Positions 17,052 through 26,252 of a stretch of DNA of 64,000 nt are shown here, piece after piece (within the stretch, counting starts at the first letter, position 1; the number at the start of each line of letters is the position of its first letter). The stretch is from Roseiflexus sp. RS-1 (lineage in GTDB: Bacteria; Chloroflexota; Chloroflexia; Chloroflexales; Roseiflexaceae): NCBI RefSeq assembly GCF_000016665.1, contig NC_009523.1, positions 3,273,501 through 3,337,500 of the forward strand, in the 5' to 3' direction. Both the position numbers and the translations under genes were made by a program. The notes below the pieces were generated by a model, which saw only the letters and a list, made by a program, of their open reading frames with translations, ran no database searches and was not told where the DNA came from.

Positions 17052-18551
17052 TCAATTCTCACTTCTCTCCCCAACAGTCATCAGCACCCAAAATGCAATT
17101 GCCAGATCCGGCACAAAATAGAACCGATCGACCAGACCATGGAAGAGTGCGGCAGTCATCGCTGCCAGCGCCCCCGCAATCACCACCTCACGCCGTTTCC
17201 TCACAGCGATGAGGGCGTTGCGATAGAAGCGCACCAGCAGCAGACCAAAAGCCAGAACCCCCAGAGGTCCGACATTCACCCAAGCATCAAGCAGCAGATT
17301 GTGAGGATGCGCAGCAAATTCCTCGCTCGTGCCGACCAGCGATGGATCGATTGCACTCCGCCCGAATGCCGGATTGTGGTAATAGTAAAACTGGTCGATC
17401 CCCAATCCGAGCGGATTCTGCCGGAGATAGACCAGCGCCTCACGCCAGAGAAGCAGACGCGCATCGACGCTTCCGCCGCCAGGACCGCCGCGCAGCGTCA
17501 GCGCCAGTCCGGTCATTCCCACGATCAGCGCTCCGATGAACGCCAGCGCCGACCAGCGCACCGCCTGTCGATGCTGTGACCGGTGCAGCAGCCAGCCTGC
17601 TCCCAACACAACCGCCGCAATCACGCTCGCCAGCCACGCACCGCGCGAAAAGGAAACCACAACCCCCGTCAGCGACAGCAGCGCACAGGCGGCAAAGAAG
17701 AAGGCAGCGCCGGTTGATCGCCTTTCCGACACAGCAGGAGAAGCGCTGGCTGCCCCGTCTCCACGCCGCGCATGCCATATCCACGCCGCCATCGCCGCCG
17801 CCAGGGGCCAGACCCGTTCCAGATAGAGACCCAGATTGTTGGGATGACCATAGACCGACGTTACCCGTCGCACCCCATCCACAACAATAATGTTTTCGCT
17901 GAAGGCGCGTTTCTCGCCGATCAATGGCGTCAGGTCCAGTCCGACGAACTGGAATGCGCCGATCACTGCCACGAATGCGCCACTGAGCGCCAGGGCGCCG
18001 ATCAGGGTTTCGCGCGACATTCTGATTGTGCGCACGAGTCCATAGAACAGTAACGGCTCAACGATCAACCAGCGAAACTCGCGCAGCGCAGCGCCTCGAC
18101 CCTCCGGAACTGCCAGCATCACGCCGATGATCCCCGCCAGCGCCAGCAACGCTTCCGGAGCGTGGGAAACGCTCATTGCGCGCACACGTTGCAGGGCAGC
18201 GCCTGCATCGGGCATACGGCGATCTCGAATGTGTCCGCCGATCCAGCGCCAGCATACGGCAGCAGTCGTGATCAGCAGCGCGACTTCATGCAGCGGAAGC
18301 AACAGCGTTCGCGTCGGACTATCGACCGTTGCAGGCATCAGGTAGAGAGGCGCCGTCAGTATGACGCATGCCAGACCGCCTGCCGGGTGCACCAGCGCCA
18401 GCGCTACGAACAGGAGCAGACCTGTCAGGCGAAACGCGAGCGGCAATCCGCCAGTGGAGAAGACAGCCAGACATAGCGCCATGAAAAGGGACGCCAGCAC
18501 AAACGTTGCGCGCGCGGTGCGCTGATAGAGATCGAACAGAAAACCTGGCAT
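17052..18551 (-). CDS. O-antigen ligase / Wzy-type polymerase-like membrane protein
   Basis: A 499-residue protein with about 10-12 hydrophobic helices from end to end, interrupted by one large hydrophilic loop (residues about 330-430) containing LLLWREALVYLRQNPLGLGIDQFYYYHNPAF and AHPHNLLLDAWVNVGPLG. The R...P..G.G pattern and the H-N-x-x-L-D element are typical of the Wzy_C (O-antigen ligase/polymerase) family, which joins polyprenyl-linked glycans on the outer membrane face. It follows the glycoside hydrolase by 17 bases and is probably cotranscribed with it. The glycan acted on cannot be told. Confidence 0.85.
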   Translation of the reverse strand: MPGFLFDLYQRTARATFVLASLFMALCLAVFSTGGLPLAFRLTGLLLFVALALVHPAGGLACVILTAPLYLMPATVDSPTRTLLLPLHEVALLITTAAVCWRWIGGHIRDRRMPDAGAALQRVRAMSVSHAPEALLALAGIIGVMLAVPEGRGAALREFRWLIVEPLLFYGLVRTIRMSRETLIGALALSGAFVAVIGAFQFVGLDLTPLIGEKRAFSENIIVVDGVRRVTSVYGHPNNLGLYLERVWPLAAAMAAWIWHARRGDGAASASPAVSERRSTGAAFFFAACALLSLTGVVVSFSRGAWLASVIAAVVLGAGWLLHRSQHRQAVRWSALAFIGALIVGMTGLALTLRGGPGGGSVDARLLLWREALVYLRQNPLGLGIDQFYYYHNPAFGRSAIDPSLVGTSEEFAAHPHNLLLDAWVNVGPLGVLAFGLLLVRFYRNALIAVRKRREVVIAGALAAMTAALFHGLVDRFYFVPDLAIAFWVLMTVGERSEN

Positions 18552-18568
18552 GATGATGACTCAGTTCC

Positions 18569-20221
18569 TCACCGCCGCGCAACGCTCCTTCCGATGTCCA
18601 GCATCATCAGCGCGCCGACGCATGCCAGCGCTGCTGTCAGCAAGGCAGGAACCAGCGTCCACACCCACGGAAGCGGGCGCTCACGACCGACAACGAAGGA
18701 ATCCGGCGCAGCGGCGCTCCGAATGGTGCACGTATGCACGCCGTCGGTTAACCCCGACGCAACCTGCGCCAGACTGCCATCACCTGACGGATCGAAGCGC
18801 AGCGCCGCCCCGCCATCGAGCGTCACCTCAGCGGGCGCATTGAAACGAATGGCAAGCGATTGCCCGGTAAAACGCAGACGCCACTCCCCTTCGCCGGAGG
18901 ACTCGACTGCCGGGTGATCCCAGGTATGCGCACCAACACCCACAATTGAGCTATTATTGGCGTAAGCACGCACTGCATCATAAGCGGGCAGTGGACGGAA
19001 ATCGCGATCAACCAGCGCAAAGTAGGGGGTCGGGTCGGCGGGGTCTGGTTCACGGTAGCCACCCCAGCGCAAAAACCAGATATTCATCACCCCCACCCAG
19101 GGCCACTCGCGGCGGGCGCGTTCCAGTTGTCCGACCAGGTAGGCGCCCTTTGTTTCCTCGGAGACGGGCGGACCCCATGTGCTGCGCGCCGGTTCCGGGA
19201 TGTGGTCTGGGGCGCTGTTATAGCCGAATTCGCTGATCCACACCGCTTTTGCGCCGTCACCGTGACGTTCCATCACTTCCCGCAGCATCACAATGCGTGA
19301 AACATCGATCCGCGAATCGATCGGTCGGTCAAGGTCGCGAAAAGGCGCATCCGGTCGCCAGCGCAACCGGATATAGCGGTTCTCGTCAGGCGGTTGACCC
19401 AGACCATACGCCTGCGCCGACATGATATCGAAGTATGGCGCGCCGCCAGCGCGGTATACACGGTCGAGATACTCCAGTTCACTCATCGGCGCAATGCGTG
19501 GCTCCTTCCCGTCGGTCGGCGAGAGGCTGGGAAACAGGATCACCACGTCGGGATTGGCAGTGCGCGCCGCAATAGCCGCCATACGCAACAGTTCGACGAA
19601 ACGCTCCGGCTCAGGCGTCCGCCAGCTCCACTCATACGCCAGGTTCGGCTCATTCCAGATCTGGATGAACCGAACCTGTCCACGGTACCGCGCTGCAACC
19701 GCAGCGACGAAATCGGCGTAATCGGCATAGTTCTCCGGCGGACCGGTCGAACTGGCATATTCCGCCAGACCTGCCTGGAAACGTGGATCGGCATGATCGC
19801 TGGGACGCGCCCACTGCGGCGCGCGGTCGATGCGCACAATCAACTCCAGCCCCAGGCGCTGCGCTTCCGCCACAATGAAATCGTACTTCTCCCAGGAACT
19901 GCGTACCTGCTCGGGGGTGCGGCGATCGACAAAATCGCCCTTGCCGTGGATTTCGACATCGTCCCATGGCATCTGGATACGCACAAAATGCGCACCCATA
20001 TCGCGCGCCAGTTCGAGGGTGCGGGTGACATCCGCCACATCAGGTTCAAACTGGAGGTTGAACGCATTCACGCCGATCTGCGGCACATCCGTCCACGCGA
20101 TCGGCGTTGCAGGCGGCTCATACGTGACCCCGCGATTGACCTCGTTGTCAAACCAGGTATATACCGCCAGCGCACCCGTCAGGAGGACAATCACCGAAAT
20201 ATGCACCAGGACGCGAATCAT
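18569..20221 (-). CDS. Membrane-anchored clan GH-A glycoside hydrolase (GH39/GH5-like)
   Basis: An N-terminal signal anchor (residues 2-24) is followed by a TIM-barrel glycosidase domain (about 45-430) and a C-terminal beta-sandwich region that ends in a second transmembrane helix (about 515-540) with a short basic tail. Acid/base Glu is E191 in IWNEPNLAYEW; nucleophile Glu is E331 in WISEFGYN; both are at strand ends expected for clan A retaining enzymes. The protein is thus likely exposed on the cell surface and fixed at both ends. ATG 20221 has a perfect GGAGGAAG site 6 bases away; an upstream extension does not. It probably trims or remodels the exopolysaccharide made by its neighbours. 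Confidence 0.82.
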   Translation of the reverse strand: MIRVLVHISVIVLLTGALAVYTWFDNEVNRGVTYEPPATPIAWTDVPQIGVNAFNLQFEPDVADVTRTLELARDMGAHFVRIQMPWDDVEIHGKGDFVDRRTPEQVRSSWEKYDFIVAEAQRLGLELIVRIDRAPQWARPSDHADPRFQAGLAEYASSTGPPENYADYADFVAAVAARYRGQVRFIQIWNEPNLAYEWSWRTPEPERFVELLRMAAIAARTANPDVVILFPSLSPTDGKEPRIAPMSELEYLDRVYRAGGAPYFDIMSAQAYGLGQPPDENRYIRLRWRPDAPFRDLDRPIDSRIDVSRIVMLREVMERHGDGAKAVWISEFGYNSAPDHIPEPARSTWGPPVSEETKGAYLVGQLERARREWPWVGVMNIWFLRWGGYREPDPADPTPYFALVDRDFRPLPAYDAVRAYANNSSIVGVGAHTWDHPAVESSGEGEWRLRFTGQSLAIRFNAPAEVTLDGGAALRFDPSGDGSLAQVASGLTDGVHTCTIRSAAAPDSFVVGRERPLPWVWTLVPALLTAALACVGALMMLDIGRSVARR

Positions 20222-20248
20222 GCTTCCTCCTCGTCCAACCAGGCGGGG

Positions 20249-20277
20249 AGTATAGCCGTATCGGGAGATGGCGTCAA
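20249..20277 (-). promoter_or_regulatory. Strong sigma70-type promoter for the glycoside hydrolase / ligase operon
   Basis: Minus strand TTGACG (20277-20272), spacer of exactly 17, TATACT (20254-20249), 28 bases upstream of the start codon. Confidence 0.65.
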
Positions 20278-20355
20278 GGCAACCGGCAATCCTCTCGACG
20301 CGCTGCGCCATGTATGGCATCATGAAACTGATGATCCGTAACGGAGGCTTAAACA

Positions 20356-21024
20356 ATGGCATTCACCGTTCGTCCTGCAACTCAAGCGGATATTCCCGAT
20401 CTGGCCCGTCTGATTGTCGAACTGTATCAGGCGGAAATGCCAGGCGTGCTGACCGGTCCTGTCGAGAAACAGATAGAACTGTTGCGCTTCACCCTGGAAG
20501 CCAACGGCGACAAAGCAGTCCATCACCGCTACGTCCTGTGCAACGAACGCGGCATGGTCATCGGAACGGGCATGATTGAATTTCCTGGCAATGGGCGTTT
20601 CGAGCGCGCTCCCAATGGTACTGTGGCGACTGCGTTTCGCACACTGGGCGTTTTCCCGGCGCTGCGATTGTTCGGCGTCGTCGCGCGCACGCTGTTCGGC
20701 GTCTACCGCCATACCGACCCGCAGAGCGCACTGATCCACACGGTTGTGGTGACCAGGAGCGAGCGCAGCAATGGCGCCGGGGCAGTCCTGATGCATGCCC
20801 TGGAAAGTGCGATCCGCGAGTTCGGCTACACCCGCGCGCGGTTGCAGGTGCTGGCGTGGAATACCGGGGCGCAGCGTTTTTATGAACGTCTCGGTTACAC
20901 CACTATCTGGCGTCTTTCAGGCTGGCGCGTCCTGCTTTCGTGGCCCAGCGTTGTGATGGAAAAGGCGCTGGAAGATTGCCAGGGCGGTGAGCACGTTTCG
21001 ACAATGCCTGCCTCCTCAGGATGA
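20356..21024 (+). CDS. GNAT-family N-acetyltransferase
   Basis: A 222-residue protein beginning FTVRPATQADIPDLARLI, the usual first strand and helix of GNAT folds. The acetyl-CoA pyrophosphate loop (R/Q-x-x-G-x-G/A) is seen as RSERSNGAGAVLMHALE, and VLAWNTGAQRFYERLGYT is motif B. It would transfer an acetyl group from acetyl-CoA to an amine; the substrate is unknown. GGAGG stands 8 bases before the ATG. It is a single gene, divergent from the glycoside hydrolase. Confidence 0.85.
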   Translation: MAFTVRPATQADIPDLARLIVELYQAEMPGVLTGPVEKQIELLRFTLEANGDKAVHHRYVLCNERGMVIGTGMIEFPGNGRFERAPNGTVATAFRTLGVFPALRLFGVVARTLFGVYRHTDPQSALIHTVVVTRSERSNGAGAVLMHALESAIREFGYTRARLQVLAWNTGAQRFYERLGYTTIWRLSGWRVLLSWPSVVMEKALEDCQGGEHVSTMPASSG

Positions 21025-21075
21025 CGTTCCTGTCTCTCACATCTTTTCTGGATCGATCCAGAGTCGCGATCCCGA

Positions 21076-21103
21076 TTGCGCCGCCGGGCAAACGTGCTAT
21101 AAT
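21076..21103 (+). promoter_or_regulatory. Promoter upstream of the hybrid histidine kinase
   Basis: TTGCGC (21076-21081), 16 bases, TATAAT (21098-21103), with the extended -10 TGC directly before it. It would start transcription near 21110, leaving a leader of about 240 bases. Confidence 0.45.
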
Positions 21104-21109
21104 CAAAGA

Positions 21110-21352
21110 TAACTCCCTGAAGGCGATGCGCCATCGCCCGACATGACCGCTGTCATCCTCGCTGGAGAGCACGTATCAGCAACGAGCCGCTGAGTCACCC
21201 TGACATTCGACCCGATGCACCTGATCAGGGCAGCGATTCTTGCGCTGCCGGACGTATCCAGCATCCAATGACGTATGCTGCACACCAGGAGACCATTGCA
21301 CCGCAATGATGCGGACCGACAAGGGATGCCTCTCCCTGGAAAGGGGAGAACC
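21110..21352 (+). promoter_or_regulatory. Structured 5' leader of the hybrid histidine kinase
   Basis: No gene is seen between the GNAT gene and the kinase. The predicted transcript has several hairpins: GGCGAT/ATCGCC near 21122-21138, GGCAGCG/CGCTGCC near 21229-21250, and TCTCCC/GGGGAGA near 21331-21349, the last of which includes the kinase ribosome-binding site. This could sequester translation initiation. I do not recognise a known riboswitch. Confidence 0.35.
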
Positions 21353-23852
21353 ATGAGTGAACCCGAACGGTCGAACGACCTGTCCCACGACACTCCCTCC
21401 CTGGCATCGCTGATTACGATCATGCTGGTGTTTGCTTTCCTCCTTGCGCTGGTCAATATCACGCTTTTCCTCGCGAGCAGCGATCTGACAGGCGCCGCGA
21501 TTGCAGTGATTGCCGCATGCGCCGCATTGTTCCTCGCGCTCGCGCGACACCTGGCGCTGCGTGAGCGTCGATATGCGGCAATCATCATTCGCAACCACGC
21601 TTGCACTCGGCACAGTTGTGACCGTCTGGATCGAACCGGCAAGCACCCCAGTGGCGGTGCTCGTTCCACCGCTCATTCTGATAACGACGCTGCAACACCT
21701 CCGCTCCTGGGACATCGGACCCCTGATTGCCATTGTGAGCCTCGTCTCGGTTGCGCTGACCGTTATCGGTGAAACGGCGCACCCCTGGTTTGTCTCGACC
21801 GACCCGCTTGCGCCGGCGATCCGTGCGGCAGCGATGATCGTCGCCGTTTCGCTGCTGGCGGCAATGCTCTGGAATTACGGCTCGCGCCTCCGCGCAACGC
21901 TGGCGCGTCTCGAAGCGGTCAATGCCGCGTTGCGTGAAAGTGAAGCGCGCTATCGCTCGATTGTTGAAGATCATACGGAACTGATCTGCCGCGCCGAACC
22001 CGATGGTACAGTGACTCTGATCAATCCCGCCGGCAGCCGCTCCTGGGGACTGAAACGCGACGAGATCATCGGCAACAACCTGCGACAGTTCATCCATCCC
22101 GACGATATTCCGCTGTTCAATCGCCATCTGGCGTCGCTCACGCCGGAAGCGCCTGTGCGCATGAGCGAACTTCGCACGCTGATGCCGGACGGCGAAATCC
22201 GCTGGCAACAGTGGACCACCCGCGCCCTCTACAACGGCAGCCGCCTGATCGGGTATCAGGTGGTTGGACGTGACGTGACCGAGCGCAAGCGCGCAGAAGA
22301 GCATGTGCTTCGCAGTGAGCGACAGTTCAAAGCCATCGCCGAAAATGCGCCAGACCTCATTATCCGCTATGATCTTCAGCAACGCCATCTGTATGTCAAT
22401 CCGGCATTCGAGCAGGCGACCGGACTGACCGGCGATTCTGTCATCGGAAAAACGTACCGTGACATCGGTGCGCCTGAAGATATTGCGCACAGGCTGGATG
22501 CATGCTTGCAGGCCGTGCTGAAGACCGGCGCCGTGCAGACCATCGCTTTCAGCACGCCGACACCCCTCGGGCTGCGTTTTTACGAGGCGCGCATTGTGCC
22601 AGAATTCGGTCCGAACGGTGATATCGAGTCGTTCCTTGCGATCTTGCGCGATATAACCGAACGCCGGCATCACGAAGCGGCGATGCAGCATCGCCAGAAA
22701 CTCGAAAGCATGGGAGTAATGGCGCAGGGCATCGCGCACGAGTTCAACAACCTGCTTGCCATTATCCTGAACAATGCTGAACTGACCCTCGCAACGCTTG
22801 ATCCTCATGCACCGGAACGCCTCTCGGTCGAAGCGATTGTCAGCGCCGGACGCCGGGCAGCCGTCATCACCCGTCAGATGCAGACCTATGTCGGGCATAA
22901 CCTATTGCAGACGACTCTGCTCAGCCTTAATGATCTGATCGAAGAGATGAAGGAACTGCTCCAGGCGTCGGTCACCCGGAGCGTTGCACTGGTCTATCGC
23001 CTGAGCGATGCCGATCCGCTGGTGGAAGGCGACGCAGCGCAATTGCGCCAGGTGATCCTCAACCTGACGATCAATGCTGCCGAGGCGATCGGTGATCGAT
23101 CTGGCGAGGTGGTTATCTCTACCGACGTTCGTTCCGTTGATCGCGCCCTCCTGGCGACAGCGATTGGTAGCGATGGTCTGGAAGAGGGCGCATATGCTGT
23201 GCTGACGGTGAGTGATAACGGTTGCGGAATGGACGCCGCAACGCTTGAGCGGATCTTCGATCCCTTCTTCACGACAAAATTCATCGGACGCGGACTGGGT
23301 CTGCCAGCTACCCTTGGCATTGTGCGTGGGCATCGTGGCGCAATCCGCGTGACCAGCACACCCGGCGAAGGGACAACAGTCACCATCTTTCTACCGGAGG
23401 TTCACTCGCTATCTCCCCAGGTCGAAACGTTCATGCCATCGTCGCGGATGTCGATCGTGCGCACCAATTGCTCGCGCATCTTTCTGGTCGTTGATGATGA
23501 AGAAAGTACGCGCGCCGTTGCAGCGCGTATGCTGGAATGGATGGGTCACCCGGCGCTCACAACCGGCGATGCCGAGACAGCAGTCATTCTCGCCCGACAG
23601 CACCGTGAGCATCTCGCATGTGTGCTGCTCGATCTGCCGTCCGATCACAATCTCGACCGAACAGTTGGAGAGTTGCGACAGGTCTGCACCGATATGCCAG
23701 TCATCCTGATGAGCGGCTACCCGGAAGAGATTGCAAGCCGACGGTTTGCTCACCTCGGTTTGAGCGGTTTTCTGCAAAAACCTTTCACGTCATACGAATT
23801 GAGAAGTGTGATCGACACCGCGCTGGCAATGACCGATCACCTTCCCGCCTGA
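21353..23852 (+). CDS. Hybrid sensor histidine kinase with PAS domains and receiver (apparent +1 frameshift near 21590)
   Basis: The ATG at 21353 (MSEPERSNDL) has a GGGGAG site and encodes two membrane helices ending ALRERRYAAIII, then the frame fails. The frame beginning around 21585 resumes with TLALGTVVTVWIEP and two or three more helices, so a one-base insertion near 21590 separates parts of one membrane sensor. After it come PAS domains (SEARYRSIVEDHTELICRAEPDG; SERQFKAIAENAPDLIIRYD), HisKA (GIAHEFNNLLAII), HATPase (N-box ILNLTINAAEAI; DNGCGMD; FDPFFTTKF) and a C-terminal receiver (VVDDEES; phospho-Asp in VLLDLPSD; Lys in QKPF). The carboxyl portion could still be made from an internal start. 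Indel or sequencing error are both possible. Confidence 0.8.
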
Positions 23853-23867
23853 CACACGCAGTCACAT

Positions 23868-23885
23868 GTCGGGTATAATCCCGAC
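23868..23885 (+). promoter_or_regulatory. TATAAT box inside a 6-bp inverted repeat, directly before the GT39-like operon
   Basis: GTCGGGTATAATCCCGAC: the arms GTCGGG and CCCGAC pair perfectly around TATAAT (23874-23879). The start codon at 23890 lies only 10 bases after the -10 box, which would make a nearly leaderless message. The best -35 is CTGACA (23849-23854) at a long 19-base spacing. Confidence 0.45.
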
Positions 23886-23889
23886 ATCT

Positions 23890-26250
23890 ATGATCCGTTC
23901 GTTGCAACATCGTTCAACCTGGCGCCCCGGTGCGCACCTGCCGCTCCTGACTGTTCTGGCGATGTCTGCGCTTTTCCGTGTTGCATTATGGGATGCTCTG
24001 CCCCGCCAGGGTCTTGTTTCCGATGAGGGTGAATATCTGTCCGCCGCCTGGTGGCTGGCGCACGGGCGCGGTTTCAACTGGCATCAGGAATATCTGTGGA
24101 CGCGAGCGCCGCTCTATCCCTTGTTTCTGGCGACGCATCTCCATTTTTTTGGTGATGACCTCAGAGCGATCATTGTCACCCAAACCGCGCTGAGTCTGGT
24201 TCTCATCGTTCTGATCTATGCGCTTGCCGGCACACTTGCACCCCCTGAACTGAAAGCGGCGCCGACGCTGGCTGCTGCGCTGGCTGGCATCTCCATGCCG
24301 TTCGCTGTATACCCGCAACTGTTCCTCTCCGAGACACTGTATATGACGCTGGTATCCGGCGGTATCCTGGCGCTGGTCGCAGTCCGTCCGGGCAATACCC
24401 GTTCATTGTCCGAAACAACGCCGTCCAATCAGGCTGGTCGAACGCTGCCGTCACGCCGGGGATTGATCATTGCTGGTGCGCTCTTCGGACTTGCGACGCT
24501 GACGCGCAGCCAGACGCTCCTGTTTCTGCCGGTAATCGCCGGGTGGCTGGCATATACAGGGTGGTACGCTCTGCGCCACGCGCTGTTGCGGGCACTCCTG
24601 TTTTTGTCCGTTGCAGCACTCGTCATCGCGCCGTGGACGGTCTACAACTCGCGGATCTACGGCGGGTTGATTCTGGTCGATACCAGCGGCGCCTTTAACC
24701 TGCTCCTGGGGGCGTGGTCGGCGCATGATGGCACACGACGAGACGCTCCCACGCGCGATTTTGTGCTGGCAATGTTTCCCAACCGACGCGTGACGGCGCC
24801 AGCCGATACCTGTCTGCCGCATCCCGGCGTGCAACCTGACCAGGCGGCGCGACAGGCAGCGATGGTTCGTGAGGGATTGTGCCTGATCCTGGATCGTCCG
24901 CTGGCGTTTGTCCACAAGTCGCTGGTCGAGTTCATCGATCTGTTCCGCATCAACTACACCGGCGCCGAGCGTTTGACTGACGGATTCTCGACCGGACGAT
25001 TGCCGGTCTGGTACGTGGCGCTGCTGTTCCTGCTCGATGATACGCTGTATGTGCTCGCTCTTCTGCCTGGCGTTATCGGATGGGCAGTGGTGCGCCGTTT
25101 CTCGCCTGCGCCTGGCGCGGTCGCTCTGGTCGGCTTGTGGCTGATCTTCAATATCGCCCTTGCGCCGCTGCTGTTCGCCATCAACCGCTTCCGCATGCCG
25201 CTCCTGCCGTTCCTCTTCATTCTGGCAGCGGTGACGATCACGACGCTGCTGCGTAACCGCGCCTGCCTGTACGATGTGCTGCGCACGCGCTACGGCATCG
25301 CCTGCGGTGCACTTGCCGGATTACTGACGCTTGTCGTTGCCACGCCGTATGCCTATCTGGAACCGCGACCGCATGGCAGCGACTCGCAGTGGGCGTCATA
25401 TCTCGGACCGTACCCGTCGAGCCTGGCGATCACCGGCATCGCAATTGAGGCACGCCCGCGCGCCCTGGATGATGCGCGCTTCCTGGCGGCGCTGCAAACC
25501 GGCGATGTCGCCGCTGCCGAAATGATTCTGCACAACGGCACACCCGGACGTGACACCGCACGGTTGGGCGCTGCACTGATCGCCGCCCATCAGGGGCGAT
25601 ACCACGAGGCGCTGGCATTGATCCCGCCACCCGATGTTCTTGCTGCCACAGGCGACGTGCCGGGGAGTGTCCTGCGCGGCGATCTGTTGCGTAGCATCGG
25701 CGATGAGTCTGGCGCACGCGCTGCTTTTACGCCGCGCTACGTCGATGCTGCCAACCCCGTTGAGTGGGCATGGAACTGGCTGCGACCGACGCCAACCCAC
25801 ACCATCGACCTGGGCGGCAACCTCGATCTGGGGTATATTCGCGGTTGCTATCCCGGCGAGGGCGATGTCGCCGAGCGGAGAACCTATCGCTGGTGCACCA
25901 ATGGCGCGCTGTTGCGCTTCCCCGGCGCCGGGCGCGCGCATTCGCAGCGTCTGACGTTTATGGTCGATGGACGCGGGTGGCCCTCCGATCTGCGTCCTGT
26001 TCCGCCGGTGCGTGTCCTGCTGGACGGGAATGAGATTGGCGCGTTCCCGCCGGATGTCGGGGAGATGCGCACATTCGAGGTGACGCTCCCGCCAATGTCA
26101 GAAGGCGCTGATGTTGTCATCGAACTGCGTGGTCCTACGTTTGTTCCTGATGCAGCGCGTTACCTGAGTCAGCAAGGCGAGGCAGCCGTCGGGCAGGTGC
26201 ATCGGTTGATGGTGCGGCTTGATCGGGTTGAGGTCAGTTCATACCGATAA
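23890..26250 (+). CDS. PMT/ArnT-like (GT39-type) membrane glycosyltransferase, paralogue 1
   Basis: Transfers a sugar from a polyprenyl-phosphate donor, with the active site outside the membrane. The acidic motif at the first extracytoplasmic loop reads SDEGEYL, followed by RAPLYPLFLA; about 10-12 transmembrane helices cover residues 15-480. A soluble C-terminal part (about 500-786) has a short helical-repeat stretch, then a domain opening DLGGNLDLGYIRGCYPGEG and rich in beta strands. Start chosen at 23890 (MIRSLQHRST), since the upstream extension lies in the promoter hairpin. Its stop is 2 bases from the next paralogue. Acceptor unknown; a surface glycan or protein is inferred. Confidence 0.8.
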   Translation: MIRSLQHRSTWRPGAHLPLLTVLAMSALFRVALWDALPRQGLVSDEGEYLSAAWWLAHGRGFNWHQEYLWTRAPLYPLFLATHLHFFGDDLRAIIVTQTALSLVLIVLIYALAGTLAPPELKAAPTLAAALAGISMPFAVYPQLFLSETLYMTLVSGGILALVAVRPGNTRSLSETTPSNQAGRTLPSRRGLIIAGALFGLATLTRSQTLLFLPVIAGWLAYTGWYALRHALLRALLFLSVAALVIAPWTVYNSRIYGGLILVDTSGAFNLLLGAWSAHDGTRRDAPTRDFVLAMFPNRRVTAPADTCLPHPGVQPDQAARQAAMVREGLCLILDRPLAFVHKSLVEFIDLFRINYTGAERLTDGFSTGRLPVWYVALLFLLDDTLYVLALLPGVIGWAVVRRFSPAPGAVALVGLWLIFNIALAPLLFAINRFRMPLLPFLFILAAVTITTLLRNRACLYDVLRTRYGIACGALAGLLTLVVATPYAYLEPRPHGSDSQWASYLGPYPSSLAITGIAIEARPRALDDARFLAALQTGDVAAAEMILHNGTPGRDTARLGAALIAAHQGRYHEALALIPPPDVLAATGDVPGSVLRGDLLRSIGDESGARAAFTPRYVDAANPVEWAWNWLRPTPTHTIDLGGNLDLGYIRGCYPGEGDVAERRTYRWCTNGALLRFPGAGRAHSQRLTFMVDGRGWPSDLRPVPPVRVLLDGNEIGAFPPDVGEMRTFEVTLPPMSEGADVVIELRGPTFVPDAARYLSQQGEAAVGQVHRLMVRLDRVEVSSYR

Positions 26251-26252
26251 TT

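Noticed and set aside
19394..20341. 315-codon plus-strand frame opposite the glycoside hydrolase
   Set aside because: The minus-strand product has both catalytic Glu motifs; the plus-strand product has no recognisable domain.
21181..21260. TPP-riboswitch-like pieces (CTGAG and CACCTGATC) in the kinase leader
   Set aside because: The downstream part of the TPP consensus (TAATGCC...GCGTAGGGA) is missing, the closing stem does not pair and the gene is not a thiamine gene.
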